Assembly: GCA_022821905.1 (NCBI GenBank)
Contig: JAJECS010000006.1
Location: forward strand, 62,001 to 126,000
From: Chloroflexota bacterium
Lineage (GTDB): Bacteria > Chloroflexota > UBA11872
Direction: 5' to 3'
DNA length: 64,000 nt
Shown here: positions 1-7,834 of the stretch, piece after piece
How the letters are laid out: each line of letters opens with the position of its first letter
Position numbering within the stretch: the first letter of the stretch is position 1
Program-made: the position numbers and the translations under genes
The notes under the pieces: generated by a model
Database searches by the model: none
Told to the model about the DNA's origin: nothing
What the model saw: the letters and a program-made list of their open reading frames with translations, nothing else

Positions 1-1
1 C

Positions 2-2593
2 GACAAGGACTGGGCGGCGCTGCTCGGACTCTTCGAACGCTTCCTGCCCGTGGGCTTCTATTACAAGGCCTTCTACAAGCCGCGCGGCGTGTGGAACTGG
101 TGGGAGAAGATCATCCGCCGGACGGCTGGCCTCGGGCAGGTCGATCGAAGCTGGACGCCCGAGTACTTCGACAAGGCGTACGCATACTGCGACGTCGCGG
201 TCATCGGCGGCGGCGCGGCCGGTCTGGCCGCCGCCGCCGCGTGCGGCGCCCAGGGCCTGGATGTCCTGGTCGTCGAGCGTGAGCCGGAATTGGGCGGCTG
301 GCTCACCTACGGACGACTGGACCCGGGCGACGGCACCCTCGATGACTTGCGCGGGCGCGTTCAGGGCCTGCCATCCGTGCGAGTGATGACTTCCGCGACT
401 TGCACCGGTTGGTACGCCGAAAACTGGCTGGCTGTGTCTCAAGGCAACCGCCTGCACAAGGTCCGCGCCAAGGCCGTCATCGCCTGCACCGGCGGCGTCA
501 GCCAGCCGGCCGTATTCCGCAACAACGACCTGCCGGGCATCGTGTCGGCGTCGGCGGCGCAGCGTCTGATTCGGCATTACGGGGTGCGACCGGGCCTGCG
601 CGCCGCGGTGCTCACGGCCGGCGATGAGGGCTACGCAGCGGCGCTCGACCTGGCCGAGAACGGAACCGATGTGGCTGCGGTGGTCGACTGCCGGCTCAAT
701 GGGCTCACAGGCCCGATGGCGTCTGAAGCCGAAGCGCGTGGGCATCGAATTCTGTCCGGCCACACTGTGCGCGAGGCCTGGCGCGATTCGCAGCGCTTGC
801 AGATTGGCGGCGTGCTGGTCACGCGCGTCACTGGACCCGGCGCATGCGCCGCCGATGGAGAACGCATCGACTGCGACTTGCTGGTGGTCGCCGCGGGCGT
901 GGCGCCCGCCGGAGGCCTGTTGGCGCAGGCCGGCGCCAGGTTCCGGCCCAGCGGGCGCGGCGCCGTGCCGCGCCTGGCGTCGCTGCCGGATCACGCATTC
1001 GCCGCGGGCGTCGTCGCGGGTGCGGCGACCGTTGCGCAGGCCCTGGCGCAGGGCGAGCAGGCCGCCGGGGCGGCCGCCGCGGACTTGTCCGGCTCCGCCG
1101 CTGATGCCTTGGTGAACTCCGCTCGACCCGATGCCGATGAATCGGGCGCGACGTGGCCCGTGTTCCCGCACCCGCACGGCCACGAGTTCGTCGACCTCGA
1201 CGAGGACGTCACCGTGCGGGAGATCGAGGACGCGCTGGCGGAGGGATACGAGGACATCGAGCTTCTGAAGCGCTACTCCACGGTGGGAATGGGTCCGAGC
1301 CAGGGCCGCCTCTCCGCCATCGCGACCGCCGCCGTCACGGCCACGGTTCGCGGCACATCGGCTGCCGAGGTCGGCGCAACCACCAACCGTCCGCCGACAT
1401 CCCCCACGCGTTTCGGTCTGTTTGCCGGCCGTGGATTCCAGCCCGTGCGGCGCACGCCCATGCACGGGTGGCACGTGGGCGCGGGCGCCCAGATGATGAC
1501 CGCCGGACTCTGGATGCGACCGGCGTACTACGGGCCTCCCGACGAGCGCGCGGACGCGATCGCCGACGAGGTGTTGGCGGTGCGCCGCGCGGTGGGCCTG
1601 ATCGATGTCTCCACGCTGGGCGGGTTCGAGATCCGCGGGCCCGACGCGGTGGAGTTCCTTGAGCGCGCCTATACCCCCTCGTTCCGCCGCCTGCGGGTGG
1701 GTCGCACCCGCTACGCGCTGTTGACCGAAGAGCAGGGCGTCGTCGTGGACGACGGCGTGGCGGCAAGGCTGGGACCCGACCACTACTACGTGACGGCCAG
1801 CACGTCGGGGGCGGAGCAGCTCTATCCCCTGCTGCTCTGGTATCAGGCGCAATGGCAGCTCGACGTCGATATCGCCGACGTCACCTCGGCCTACGGGGCC
1901 ATCAACATCGCCGGTCCGAAGGCCCGCCGCGTATTGGAGAGGCTAGGGACGAATATCGACCTCTCGCCCGAGGCGTGCCCCTATCTCGCCGCCCGCACCG
2001 GCACGCTGGCGGGCGTTGACGTGCGTCTCCTGCGGATCGGCTTCGTGGGGGAGCTGGGCTACGAGATTCACCCGCCCGCGTCCCAAAGCCTGGGACTGTG
2101 GGAGGCGCTCATCGACGCTGGACGCGAATTCGGCATCCGGCCATTCGGCGTGGAGGCCCAGCGCGTGCTGCGGCTCGAAAAGGGGCACGTGATCGTCACC
2201 CAGGACACCGACGGCCTCACCCATCCGCACGAGGTCGACCTGGGTTGGGCGCTTGGCCGCCGCAAGCCCTTCTTCGTTGGCAAGCGCTCGATCGAAATCC
2301 TGCGAGCGAAAGGACTTGCTCGGCAGCTCGTGGGTTACGCGGTGCCCGACCGCCACGCGCCAGTTCCCGAAGAAGGACACCTCGTGGTGCGGGACGGCGA
2401 AATCACGGGTCGCGTTACGTCGTCGGCGTGGTCCCCGGTCCTCGACCAGGCCATCGGGCTGGCCTACGTGGCGCCCGATCAAACTGATGTCGGAAGCACC
2501 GTCACGATCAAGGCGGCGCGGGGTCGGCTGGTCGAGGCCGAGGTCGCGCGGTTGCCGTTCTACGACCCCGACAACGTCCGGCAGGCCGTGTAG
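2..2593 (+). CDS. mgdC: N-methylglutamate dehydrogenase subunit C (sarcosine-oxidase alpha-like), 5' partial
   Basis: The reading frame is open from the first bases of the window, so the true start lies upstream; 863 residues are visible and roughly 100 are probably missing. The start of the visible part (LPVGFYYKAFYKPRGVW) is typical of heterotetrameric sarcosine oxidase alpha subunits. A dinucleotide-binding motif GGGAAGLAAAA lies near visible residue 70, and the second half is a GcvT-like aminomethyl/folate domain beginning about TPMHGWHVGAG. Sarcosine oxidase alpha and MgdC are homologous. The call to N-methylglutamate dehydrogenase (oxidises N-methylglutamate to glutamate and formaldehyde-level carbon) rests on the neighbouring mgsABC and gmaS genes. 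Subunits A and B would be expected upstream of the window. Sarcosine oxidase alpha is the main alternative. Confidence 0.85.
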   Translation, partial: DKDWAALLGLFERFLPVGFYYKAFYKPRGVWNWWEKIIRRTAGLGQVDRSWTPEYFDKAYAYCDVAVIGGGAAGLAAAAACGAQGLDVLVVEREPELGGWLTYGRLDPGDGTLDDLRGRVQGLPSVRVMTSATCTGWYAENWLAVSQGNRLHKVRAKAVIACTGGVSQPAVFRNNDLPGIVSASAAQRLIRHYGVRPGLRAAVLTAGDEGYAAALDLAENGTDVAAVVDCRLNGLTGPMASEAEARGHRILSGHTVREAWRDSQRLQIGGVLVTRVTGPGACAADGERIDCDLLVVAAGVAPAGGLLAQAGARFRPSGRGAVPRLASLPDHAFAAGVVAGAATVAQALAQGEQAAGAAAADLSGSAADALVNSARPDADESGATWPVFPHPHGHEFVDLDEDVTVREIEDALAEGYEDIELLKRYSTVGMGPSQGRLSAIATAAVTATVRGTSAAEVGATTNRPPTSPTRFGLFAGRGFQPVRRTPMHGWHVGAGAQMMTAGLWMRPAYYGPPDERADAIADEVLAVRRAVGLIDVSTLGGFEIRGPDAVEFLERAYTPSFRRLRVGRTRYALLTEEQGVVVDDGVAARLGPDHYYVTASTSGAEQLYPLLLWYQAQWQLDVDIADVTSAYGAINIAGPKARRVLERLGTNIDLSPEACPYLAARTGTLAGVDVRLLRIGFVGELGYEIHPPASQSLGLWEALIDAGREFGIRPFGVEAQRVLRLEKGHVIVTQDTDGLTHPHEVDLGWALGRRKPFFVGKRSIEILRAKGLARQLVGYAVPDRHAPVPEEGHLVVRDGEITGRVTSSAWSPVLDQAIGLAYVAPDQTDVGSTVTIKAARGRLVEAEVARLPFYDPDNVRQAV

Positions 2594-2595
2594 CC

Positions 2596-3288
2596 GTGAT
2601 CAGCCCACGCAGCCCCATCGACGACGCTGTGCGAGCCGCCGGAGGCACGTTTGGCCAGCACGCGGGCGTGGACGCCGTGATTGACTTCGGCGATCCCAAA
2701 GGGGAGATCGTCGCGGCCCGACGGCTCGGCCTGGCCGACCTCTCGCCGCTGCCGCGCGTCGGATTCCGGGGACCCGGCGCCCGCGAGTGGCTCGCCGCGC
2801 GGGGCGTCGACCTGCCGGACGAACCCAACCGCGCAAGCGTCCAGCCGGACGGCGTCATCGCGGTCACGCGTTCCTGGACCGAGGTGCTGGTGCTCGGGGC
2901 TATCCAGAGCGCCGACACGCTCTGCGCCCGCCTCGAGTCCGACGCGGCGGACGCCCACCGCGCCCGCGCCTATCCACTGCCGCGCTTCGACGGATTGTTC
3001 TGGTTCGCGCTCGCGGGCGCGTCGGCCGCCGACTGTCTGGCCAAGGTGTGCGGCGTCGATCTGCGCGAGTTGGCCTTCCCGCCCGGATCGGTTGCGCAGA
3101 CGTCGCTCGCTCGACTCAACGCGGTCATCGTGCGCGTCGACCTCGGCGAAACGCCGGTGTTCCACCTGCTCGGGGACAGCGCCTCGGCCGAGTACGCGTG
3201 GACCTCGCTGCTCGACGCGATGCAGGAGTTTGGCGGCAGGCCCTTGGGGCTGCGCGCGCTGCACGCGCTGGACCGTGAATTCAAGTAG
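2596..3288 (+). CDS. mgdD: N-methylglutamate dehydrogenase subunit D (sarcosine-oxidase gamma-like)
   Basis: A 230-residue protein whose GTG start lies two bases after the mgdC stop, so the two are surely cotranscribed. Size, position directly after the alpha-like subunit and a GcvT-fold-like pattern (VGFRGPGAREWL near residue 55; final PLGLRALHALDREF) match the small gamma subunit of sarcosine oxidases, called MgdD in the N-methylglutamate pathway. It has no cofactor motif of its own; the gamma subunit is thought to help hold the folate-binding part of the alpha subunit. Sequence conservation in this subunit family is weak, so the assignment leans on context. Confidence 0.75.
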   Translation: MISPRSPIDDAVRAAGGTFGQHAGVDAVIDFGDPKGEIVAARRLGLADLSPLPRVGFRGPGAREWLAARGVDLPDEPNRASVQPDGVIAVTRSWTEVLVLGAIQSADTLCARLESDAADAHRARAYPLPRFDGLFWFALAGASAADCLAKVCGVDLRELAFPPGSVAQTSLARLNAVIVRVDLGETPVFHLLGDSASAEYAWTSLLDAMQEFGGRPLGLRALHALDREFK

Positions 3289-3345
3289 CATCGCGGGATG
3301 TGCGGCGGCCCATTCCGGGCCACGTCTGATCGGGGTCTTCGCCAC

Positions 3346-4245
3346 ATGTGCGGCATCGTCGGACTGTTCCTGAAGCAGGAGTCGCTCGAACCGTCGCTGG
3401 GTGAATGGCTCGAGCCCATGCTCGTGGCCATGGCCGATCGCGGACCCGACAGCGCCGGCTTCGCCATTTATCACGATCCCGCCCCGGACGGCGCGCTCAA
3501 GCTCACGCTTTATCACCCGGAAACCGGCTTCGACTGGGAAACAATCGCGGAAGGACTCGGCACGGCGTTTGCGGGGCGTGTCGATCTGCACGTGCGCGTG
3601 ACGCATGCCGTCATCGTGGTCAACGCCTCGGAGGCCGACGCGCGCGCCTGGCTTCGACGCCATCACCCGGACGTGCGCATCACCAGCGTCGGGGCCGCGA
3701 TTGAAATCTATAAGGAAAAAGGTCTGCCTGACGACGTGGCCGATAGCTATGCCATCCGCCAGATGACCGGCTCGCACGCATTGGCGCATACCCGCATGGC
3801 CACCGAGAGCGCGGTGACCACCGAGCATTCGCACCCGTTCTCGACCGGGCGCGACCTGTGCCTGGTGCACAACGGCTCGCTGTCGAACCACAACCGGCTC
3901 CGCAGCGAGCTCGAGCGCCACGGCATGACCTTTCAGACCGACAACGACAGCGAGGTCGCCGCCGGCTACCTGACGCATCGCATGGCCGAAGGCGCGTCGC
4001 TGGAAGAAGCGCTCGAATCGAGCCTGGATGACCTCGACGGCTTCTTCACCTTTGCCATCGGCACGCGCGACGGCTTCGCCGTGCTGCGTGACGGCATCGC
4101 GTGCAAGCCCGCGGTGCTGGCCGAGACCGACCAGTGGGTGGCCATGGCGTCCGAGTACCGTTCCATCGCCCACCTGCCCGGGGCCGCAGGCGCGCGGATC
4201 TGGGAGCCTGCGCCCGCAACGGTCTACGCCTGGTCGCGCAACTGA
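3346..4245 (+). CDS. mgsA: N-methylglutamate synthase subunit A (class II glutamine amidotransferase)
   Basis: 299 residues starting MCGIVGLF. The start is set by the catalytic Cys, which must be residue 2 after Met removal in this N-terminal-nucleophile family; an upstream ATG at 3298 would bury it and is not used here. Class II amidotransferase motifs are present: RGPDSAGF about residue 27, and VHNGSLSNHNRLR in the middle. The protein resembles the GlxB-type amidotransferase domain of glutamate synthase. In N-methylglutamate synthase this subunit works with MgsB and MgsC to exchange the amide group of a glutamine-like substrate for methylamine. It lies between mgdD and mgsB, 4 bases from the latter. 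Confidence 0.88.
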   Translation: MCGIVGLFLKQESLEPSLGEWLEPMLVAMADRGPDSAGFAIYHDPAPDGALKLTLYHPETGFDWETIAEGLGTAFAGRVDLHVRVTHAVIVVNASEADARAWLRRHHPDVRITSVGAAIEIYKEKGLPDDVADSYAIRQMTGSHALAHTRMATESAVTTEHSHPFSTGRDLCLVHNGSLSNHNRLRSELERHGMTFQTDNDSEVAAGYLTHRMAEGASLEEALESSLDDLDGFFTFAIGTRDGFAVLRDGIACKPAVLAETDQWVAMASEYRSIAHLPGAAGARIWEPAPATVYAWSRN

Positions 4246-4249
4246 CCGG

Positions 4250-4933
4250 ATGATCACCGTCGATCTCAACCGCGTTGACATCCGCGAGCTGAATCAACGC
4301 CTGCACGATCTGAACGGCGACGACGGGCGGGCTCCGTGGCGCATCGTCGGCCCGGACGGACGGCACTCCATTGCGGTCGGCCTTAACGCGCCCTTGACAG
4401 TGGTCGTCGAGGGGCACGTGGGCTACTACTGCGCCGGCATGAATCAACACGCCGACGTCACCGTGAACGGTCACGCGGGACCGGGCCTGGCCGAGAACAT
4501 GATGTCCGGCACGGTGCGCGTCACCGGCAATGCCAGTCAGGGCGCCGGAGCCTCGGCGCACGGCGGGTTGCTGGTGATCGAAGGCGACGCCAGCTCTCGC
4601 TGCGGCATCTCCCTGAAGGGCGGCGACATCGTCGTGGGCGGTTCCGTCGGCCACATGAGCGCGTTCATGGCGCAGGCGGGCCGCCTGGTTGTATGCGGCG
4701 ACGCCGGCGCGGGGCTCGGCGACTCGATCTATGAGGCCGAGCTGTACGTCGCCGGATCGGTTGGAGGCCTGGGCGCGGATTGCGTCGAGAAGGACATGAC
4801 CGACGACCACCGCCGCCGCCTCGCCGAGTTGCTGTGCCGCGCCGGGATCGACGCCGACGCCGGGTCGTTTCGCCGCTATGGCTCGGCCCGCACGCTCTAT
4901 AACTTCCACGTCGACCACGCGGGGGCCTACTAG
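4250..4933 (+). CDS. mgsB: N-methylglutamate synthase subunit B (glutamate-synthase GXGXG domain)
   Basis: 227 residues. The middle is a run of glycine-rich beta-helix turns (for example GHVGYYCAGMNQHADVTVNG, then HAGPGLAENMMSG and GGDIVVGGSVGHMSAFMAQ). This is the pattern of the C-terminal GXGXG domain of the glutamate synthase large subunit, here as a separate protein, as in MgsB/GlxC. It has a structural or channelling role in the MgsABC complex rather than a catalytic one. The ATG lies 4 bases after the mgsA stop, and the stop TAG overlaps the GTG start of mgsC by one base, so translation is probably coupled. Confidence 0.87.
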   Translation: MITVDLNRVDIRELNQRLHDLNGDDGRAPWRIVGPDGRHSIAVGLNAPLTVVVEGHVGYYCAGMNQHADVTVNGHAGPGLAENMMSGTVRVTGNASQGAGASAHGGLLVIEGDASSRCGISLKGGDIVVGGSVGHMSAFMAQAGRLVVCGDAGAGLGDSIYEAELYVAGSVGGLGADCVEKDMTDDHRRRLAELLCRAGIDADAGSFRRYGSARTLYNFHVDHAGAY

Positions 4934-6264
4934 TGGCCGAGCCGCCCGATCCCACCGACCTGCGCCGGTCCGCGACGTTTCCGCCCGAGACGATCGCCGA
5001 GATTCAACGCGCGGCGTCGGAGGGGCTCTACGAGATTCGCGGGTGGGGCGCCAAGCGGCGCGTTCCGACCTTCGACGACCTGCTCTTGCTGGGCGCCTCG
5101 CTGTCTCGGTATCCGCTGGAGGGCTATCGCGAGCGCTGCGACACCAACGTGACCCTGGGCACGCGCTATGCCAAGCAGCCGATCGAGCTCGAGATTCCCG
5201 TCACCATCGCCGGCATGAGCTTCGGGTCGCTGAGCGCCAACGCGAAAGAGGCGCTCGGCCTGGCCGCCACCGAAATGGGCACCAGCACCACCACCGGTGA
5301 CGGCGGCATGACCGACGAGGAGCGCGTCGCATCCAAGACGCTGGTCTACCAGGTCCTGCCGTCACGCTACGGGCTCAATCCCGACGACCTGCGCCGCGCC
5401 GACGCCATCGAGATCGTGGTGGGCCAGGGCGCCAAGCCGGGCGGCGGCGGCATGCTGCTTGGGCTGAAGGTCAGCGACCGCGTCGCCGAGATGCGCACGC
5501 TGCCGCCGGGCATCGACCAGCGCAGCGCCAGCCGCCATCCGGACTGGACCGGCCCCGACGACCTGACCATCAAGATTCGCGAGCTGCGCGAGATCACGGA
5601 TTGGCAAAAGCCGATCTACGTGAAGATGGCCGCCACGCGCGTGCAATACGACGTCCAATTGGCGGTGAAGGCCGGCGCGGACGTGATCGTCCTGGACGGC
5701 ATGCAGGGCGGCACGGGGGCGACGCAGGACATCTTCATCGAGCATGTGGGCATCCCGACCCTGCCGGCGGTGCGCGTGGCCGCGGACACGCTGCAAGAGC
5801 TGGGCATGCATCGCAAGGTGCAACTGGTGGTGTCGGGCGGGATTCGCAGCGGGGCCGACGTGGCCAAGGCGCTGGCCCTGGGCGCGGACGCCGTATCCAT
5901 CGGCGTCGCCGCGCTCATCGCGCTCAACTGCAACCGCCCGCTGTACCTGGAGGACTATGCGGCCCTCGGCACCGCCCCCGGCTACTGCCACCACTGCCAG
6001 ACCGGCCGCTGTCCCGTGGGTGTGACGACACAGGATCCCGAGCTGGAAGCGAGGCTGGAGCCGGAAGCCGCGGCTCGCCGGGTCCGCAACTATCTGTCGA
6101 CCCTGGTCCTCGAAGCGCAGACGCTGGGCCGGGCCTGCGGCAAGTCGCATTTGCTCAATCTCGAGCCGGAGGACCTCGTGGCGCTCACGCCCGAGGCCGC
6201 GGCGATGGCGCGCGTGCCGCTGGCGGGCACGAACTGGATTCCGGGGCTCGGCGCCTCGGACTGA
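4933..6264 (+). CDS. mgsC: N-methylglutamate synthase subunit C (glutamate-synthase FMN domain)
   Basis: 443 residues, close to the usual size for the stand-alone FMN-binding domain of glutamate synthase (GlxD/MgsC). Visible motifs are IAGMSFGSLSANAKEALG (start of the TIM-barrel synthase domain), GQGAKPGGGGMLLGLKVS, DGMQGGTGATQ, SGGIRSGADVAKALALGADA (phosphate/FMN site), and a cysteine cluster C-x2-C-x4-C in YCHHCQTGRCPVG that would hold an iron-sulfur cluster. It is the catalytic subunit that makes N-methylglutamate. GTG start, overlapping mgsB by one base. The next gene, gmaS, begins about 100 bases downstream. Confidence 0.9.
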   Translation: MAEPPDPTDLRRSATFPPETIAEIQRAASEGLYEIRGWGAKRRVPTFDDLLLLGASLSRYPLEGYRERCDTNVTLGTRYAKQPIELEIPVTIAGMSFGSLSANAKEALGLAATEMGTSTTTGDGGMTDEERVASKTLVYQVLPSRYGLNPDDLRRADAIEIVVGQGAKPGGGGMLLGLKVSDRVAEMRTLPPGIDQRSASRHPDWTGPDDLTIKIRELREITDWQKPIYVKMAATRVQYDVQLAVKAGADVIVLDGMQGGTGATQDIFIEHVGIPTLPAVRVAADTLQELGMHRKVQLVVSGGIRSGADVAKALALGADAVSIGVAALIALNCNRPLYLEDYAALGTAPGYCHHCQTGRCPVGVTTQDPELEARLEPEAAARRVRNYLSTLVLEAQTLGRACGKSHLLNLEPEDLVALTPEAAAMARVPLAGTNWIPGLGASD

Positions 6265-6360
6265 CCCCGACCAAGCTATTCATCAGGCAGCCCGCGCGCG
6301 TTTCGCGCTACCGTAAGCCGCGATACCCGACCCGGCGCGTTTACGGAGATGGAGCATCGA

Positions 6361-7665
6361 ATGGACCACGATCTGGCGGCCATGGTTCGCGACAAGGGCA
6401 TGAAATACCTGCTCTTCAGCTTCACCGATCTGTTTGGCGTCATGCGCTCGAAGCTCGTGCCGGCCCATGCCGTCGAGGAGATGCAGGACGAGGGCGCCGG
6501 GTTCGCCGGTTTCGCCGCCCACCTCGACATGACGCCCGCCGATCCAGACCTGTGGGCCGTGCCGGATCCCTCCAGCCTCATCCAACTCCCCTGGCAGCCG
6601 GAGCTTGGCTGGGTCGCGACCAACCTGGTGATGAACGACGAACCGGTCGGCCATGCGCCGCGCGTGGTGCTGAACCGAACGATCGAGGCCGCCAAGGCGC
6701 GCGGCTTCCAGATGAAGTCCGGCGTCGAGTGCGAGTTCTTCCTGCTTGAGGCTGACGGCTCGGGCATCGCCGACGGGCAGGACACCCAGGACAAGCCCTG
6801 CTACGACCAGATGGCACTGCTACGGCGCTACGAGCTCATCCGCGAAATCTGCGACGTGATGAACGAGCTGGGCTGGGGGCCGTATCAGAACGACCACGAG
6901 GACGCGAACGGGCAGTTTGAGATGAACTGGACCTACAGCGACGTGCTCACCACCGCTGACCGGCACGCCTTCTTCAAGTTTATAGTCCGCCACCTGGCCG
7001 AGAAGCACGGCTTGCGCGCCACCTTCATGCCCAAGCCGTTCACCCTACTCACCGGGAGCGGCTGTCACGTCCACTTCTCGCTGTGGGACGCCTCGGGCGA
7101 CACCAACGTATTCCTGGACGAAACCGAGGAGATGGGGCTCTCCGAGACGGCCTATCACTTCCTGGGCGGGGTGCTGAACGCGGCGCCGGCCCTGGCCGCC
7201 ATCACCAACCCCACGGTCAACAGCTACAAGCGCCTGAACGCCCCGACCACCACGTCCGGCTCGACGTGGGCGCCGAACGCGATCAGCTACGCCGGCAACA
7301 ACCGCACCCACATGGTGCGCATTCCCGACGCCGGACGGCTCGAGACGCGCCTTCCGGACGGCGCCGCCAATCCCTATCTGCTGCAAGCCGCCCTGCTGGC
7401 CGCGGGGCTGGACGGCATCGAGCAGCGGCGCGATCCGGGCGAACGTCTCGACAACAACATGTACGAGGCCGGCCCCGAGGTCGACGTCCCGCGACTGCCG
7501 TTGAACCTGCTGGATGCGCTGCGGAACCTGGACGGCAGCCCGGAGCTGCGCGCCGGGCTCGGCGATGAGCTGGTGGGCAGCTACGTGAGCCTGAAGATGG
7601 CCAATTGGCACGACTTCATGGGGCACACCAGCGAGTGGGAGCGCGCCAACACGCTCGACATCTAG
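6361..7665 (+). CDS. gmaS: Gamma-glutamylmethylamide synthetase (glutamine-synthetase family)
   Basis: 434 residues of the glutamine synthetase superfamily. The ATG at 6361 is preferred over one at 6349 because GGAG at 6351-6354 sits six bases before it, whereas the earlier ATG has its GGAG directly adjacent. Glutamine synthetase signatures are present: VECEFFLLE, DANGQFEMNW, GSGCHVHFSLWD, NAPTTTSGSTWAPN, and the arginine motif RLETRLPDGAANPYL. GmaS uses ATP to join methylamine to glutamate, giving gamma-glutamylmethylamide, the donor for MgsABC. Position directly after mgsABC strongly favours GmaS over a housekeeping GlnA; sequence alone could also fit a GlnT-type synthetase. Confidence 0.87.
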   Translation: MDHDLAAMVRDKGMKYLLFSFTDLFGVMRSKLVPAHAVEEMQDEGAGFAGFAAHLDMTPADPDLWAVPDPSSLIQLPWQPELGWVATNLVMNDEPVGHAPRVVLNRTIEAAKARGFQMKSGVECEFFLLEADGSGIADGQDTQDKPCYDQMALLRRYELIREICDVMNELGWGPYQNDHEDANGQFEMNWTYSDVLTTADRHAFFKFIVRHLAEKHGLRATFMPKPFTLLTGSGCHVHFSLWDASGDTNVFLDETEEMGLSETAYHFLGGVLNAAPALAAITNPTVNSYKRLNAPTTTSGSTWAPNAISYAGNNRTHMVRIPDAGRLETRLPDGAANPYLLQAALLAAGLDGIEQRRDPGERLDNNMYEAGPEVDVPRLPLNLLDALRNLDGSPELRAGLGDELVGSYVSLKMANWHDFMGHTSEWERANTLDI

Positions 7666-7682
7666 GAGGGTTGTCGTCGGAT

Positions 7683-7722
7683 CCCTTCCCCTCGCGAGGG
7701 GGAAGGTCAGGATGGGGGTCAA
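7683..7722 (+). repeat. Intergenic palindromic repeat (family D')
   Basis: A short hairpin of CCTTCCCC and GGGGAAGG (7684-7706), followed by a G-rich tail, lies just after the gmaS stop. A similar unit with the same flanks recurs at 37036-37080, so this is a dispersed repeat. Its position between two genes that converge here (gmaS on plus, the glycosidase on minus) means it could also help end transcription, although no T-run follows. Confidence 0.55.
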
Positions 7723-7834
7723 AACGACAGACTTCCCAGGTCCGGTCGTTTGCCTACCCTGCGAGACTGTCGCGGTCGCCAATACCCGATCCTGAGATTC
7801 AGCGTCTCTCGAGATGGGCCGGCGCGGCCGTTGA

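Noticed and set aside
2560-4281. 573-codon open frame on the minus strand over mgdD-mgsA
   Set aside because: A shadow frame of high-GC coding DNA; the plus-strand genes carry family motifs and the minus frame has none.
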